Origin: Bacillota bacterium
GTDB taxonomy: Bacteria > Bacillota > Clostridia > Christensenellales > Aristaeellaceae
Length of the DNA: 7,014 nt
Direction of reading: 5' to 3'
Assembly (NCBI GenBank): GCA_023411395.1
Contig: JAEYOV010000070.1
Coordinates: 1 to 7,014, forward strand
Positions within the stretch are counted from its first letter, which is position 1; each line of letters starts with the position of its first letter. The position numbers and the translations under genes were made by a program. Below, in pieces: positions 5,700 through 7,014 of the stretch. Below the pieces are notes generated by a model. The model did no database searches. It saw nothing but the letters and a program-made list of their open reading frames with translations, and was not told where the DNA came from.

Positions 5700-6911
5700 T
5701 CAGGCATCGGTAATGAGCTCGGCGCCCAGCACCTTCACGTACAAAAAGGCAATCAAAGCCACACACAGGAACATGGCCAGCACGATGACGGAGCCATAGC
5801 CGTAGTTGCTCTGCCCTACCATCACCTTGTAGGCGTAAATCGACAGCGTTTCCGGCGTGCCTTTTGTGAGCACGGCGATCAGGTCGTAGACGCGGAAGGC
5901 GTCCAGCGTGCGGAACAAAAGCGCCACCAGCATGGAAGGCATGAGCATGGGCAGCGTGATCCTGCGGAAGGTGCGCACCGCTCCCGCGCCGTCGATGGCG
6001 CTGGATTCGTACAGCCCCCGGTCGATGATTTGAAGCCCGGCCAGCAGCAGAAGCGCCATGTAGGGCGTGGTCTTCCATACGTCCGCCAGGATGGCGGCGG
6101 CCATGGTACCGGAAACGCTGGTGAGCAGAAGCTCCGGCGATTTGATCAGCCCGATCTGCGTGAACACCCTGGCCACGATGCCGCTGGAACCGTCGTACAG
6201 GTACGTCCAGATCAGAGCGGACACAGCCGTGGGAATGGCCCAGGGGATCAGCGACGTGGTGCGTACGATGCCGATGCCCCGGATGGCTTTGTCCATGATG
6301 ATGGCCAGAGCCATGCCCAGCACCAGTTCGAAGGCCACGGAAATCACCGTGAACACCAGCGTGTTTTTAAGCGCGGCAAGGAACCGGCTGTCCTGAAGAA
6401 GCTTTTGGTAACCCGCAAGGCCGGTGAAGTTGGAACCGACGATGCAGCTTCGCATTTCCGCAAGATACGCTTCCGCTTTGCCGGGCGTTTGAAGCCCCGC
6501 CTGGGGATAGCCTTCGGCAAGGATTGCAAGCCGTGCCTGCACGTCATCCACAAAGCCGGCGGTGGCCTCGGCTTCCTGCGCGGAGATGGGCAGAACGCCC
6601 CTCACATTTTCATAGGGCGCCATATGGGCGGTGATATCCGCCATCAGCGCGTTGATGACAGCCTTTCCCGCGTCATCCACCTTTTCCAGATCCCTTTTCA
6701 GGTAGTGGTTTAAGTAGCGGCCATCCTCATGGAAAAGCTCCGCGTTCAGGTTGCCGCCGGTGTACAGCCTGTTTCGCGTTTGATCGTTGGTCTGGTAATC
6801 AAACAGCGTGTACAGGCCTGAGCTGAAAATGGGATACAGGGAAAACACCGCCACCAGCAAAAGCAGGGGCAGCACAAACAGGAACTCCTTCCATGTCATG
6901 CCGCGGCGCAT
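5700..6911 (-). CDS. MalF-like ABC sugar transporter permease with enlarged first external loop
   Basis: A 403-residue membrane permease, about 100 residues longer than the usual 290-310 of Gram-positive MalF/UgpA-type permeases. The N-terminal membrane segment covers residues 9-36. A hydrophilic, mostly helical-looking stretch follows (about 41-158) before the family sequence resumes at FTGLAGYQKLLQD (162-174) and LKNT (181-184). Further membrane segments are near 185-207, 218-238, 267-293, 326-348 and 374-396. The ATPase-docking EAA loop reads E302-S-S-A, D307-G308 and P321, so Ser replaces the two alanines while the key D-G and Pro are kept. The extra stretch should lie outside the membrane, in the position taken by the P2 loop of E. 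coli MalF, which contacts the sugar-binding protein. ATG 6911 has GGAGG (6925-6921) 9 nt upstream. It is the first gene of the visible operon; the binding-protein gene is expected to its right, outside the window. Confidence 0.92.
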   Translation of the reverse strand: MRRGMTWKEFLFVLPLLLLVAVFSLYPIFSSGLYTLFDYQTNDQTRNRLYTGGNLNAELFHEDGRYLNHYLKRDLEKVDDAGKAVINALMADITAHMAPYENVRGVLPISAQEAEATAGFVDDVQARLAILAEGYPQAGLQTPGKAEAYLAEMRSCIVGSNFTGLAGYQKLLQDSRFLAALKNTLVFTVISVAFELVLGMALAIIMDKAIRGIGIVRTTSLIPWAIPTAVSALIWTYLYDGSSGIVARVFTQIGLIKSPELLLTSVSGTMAAAILADVWKTTPYMALLLLAGLQIIDRGLYESSAIDGAGAVRTFRRITLPMLMPSMLVALLFRTLDAFRVYDLIAVLTKGTPETLSIYAYKVMVGQSNYGYGSVIVLAMFLCVALIAFLYVKVLGAELITDA

Positions 6912-6934
6912 ATTGCTTCACCTCCCCATGATAT

Positions 6935-6962
6935 TCGCGAAAATGACACGTCATTTTCGCGA
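6935..6962. repeat. 28-bp near-perfect palindrome upstream of the permease operon
   Basis: Positions 6935-6947 pair perfectly with 6950-6962 (13 bp), leaving only AC in the middle. It lies 23 nt before ATG 6911 and 9 nt before the upstream edge of the GGAGG-containing ribosome-site region. On the minus strand no T-run follows, so it does not look like a terminator for a gene on the right. It could be an operator for a local regulator, an mRNA-stabilising stem between a binding-protein gene and the permease genes, or part of a dispersed palindromic element that continues to the right. The sequence alone does not decide between these. Confidence 0.75.
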
Positions 6963-7014
6963 CTTTTTGCACTTTTCGCCTGTGGGCCTTCGCACCGGTC
7001 AGGCTACGCCAGAC
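6963..7014. other. Uncharacterised edge sequence, no gene called
   Basis: These 52 bases hold an imperfect inverted repeat (GCCTG at 6978-6982 with CAGGC at 7000-7004). There is also a second TTTTCGC (6973-6979) that echoes the right arm of the neighbouring palindrome. On the minus strand two frames hit stops within the first 15 bases and one stays open, but none gives a recognisable protein tail. No clear promoter is visible. The stretch may be the end of an intergenic region or part of a repeat cut by the window edge. Confidence 0.35.

Noticed and set aside
5499..6713. A 404-codon open frame on the plus strand
   Set aside because: It is antisense to both permease genes, its translation is rich in His, Gly, Gln and Arg without any domain, and it has no ribosome site or promoter that I can see.
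6935..6962. Catabolite-repression (cre) operator in the palindrome
   Set aside because: The centre TGACACGTCA does not match the usual cre pattern well enough to call.
1..7014. CRISPR array, insertion sequence or phage genes
   Set aside because: No regularly spaced repeats, transposase, integrase or phage structural motifs are visible on either strand.

Overview
The window looks like chromosome of a Gram-positive, moderately GC-rich member of the Bacillota, probably a Clostridia-type anaerobe. This rests on strong GGAGG-type ribosome sites, a TTG start, near-consensus vegetative promoters, a MalFG-type sugar transporter beside a GH65 phosphorylase, and an iron-sulfur aldo/keto reductase of a type common in anaerobes. 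The lineage is an inference from gene style; no marker gene fixes it.

Layout from left to right. Positions 1-365 hold a probable terminator for a gene lying to the left. They also hold a complete tRNA-Ser(GGA) on the minus strand, with its own consensus promoter and a hairpin terminator, and a likely promoter for the next gene. Positions 366-1505 (+) encode an aldo/keto reductase with a C-terminal part that should bind two [4Fe-4S] clusters. A strong hairpin terminator at 1552-1603 separates it from the convergent minus-strand genes.

The rest is read on the minus strand, so transcription runs from right to left: a MalF-like permease (6911-5700), a MalG-like permease (5678-4800), a GH65 family disaccharide phosphorylase (4793-2535) and a PHP-domain phosphoesterase (2442-1609). 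The first three are tightly packed (21 and 6 nt gaps) and form an operon. It imports an alpha-glucoside and splits it by phosphorolysis into beta-glucose 1-phosphate and a second sugar. The substrate-binding protein, the ATPase and beta-phosphoglucomutase are not in the window; the binding-protein gene may lie just beyond the right edge. The PHP gene has its own near-consensus promoter in the 92-nt gap, so it can be expressed apart from the sugar operon.

The most notable items are a ~118-residue segment between TM1 and TM2 of the MalF-like permease, a long near-perfect palindrome just upstream of that gene, the undetermined sugar specificity of the GH65 enzyme, and the PHP gene's internal promoter, which also settles its start codon. 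I did not find evidence for a wholly new system; the genes belong to known families.
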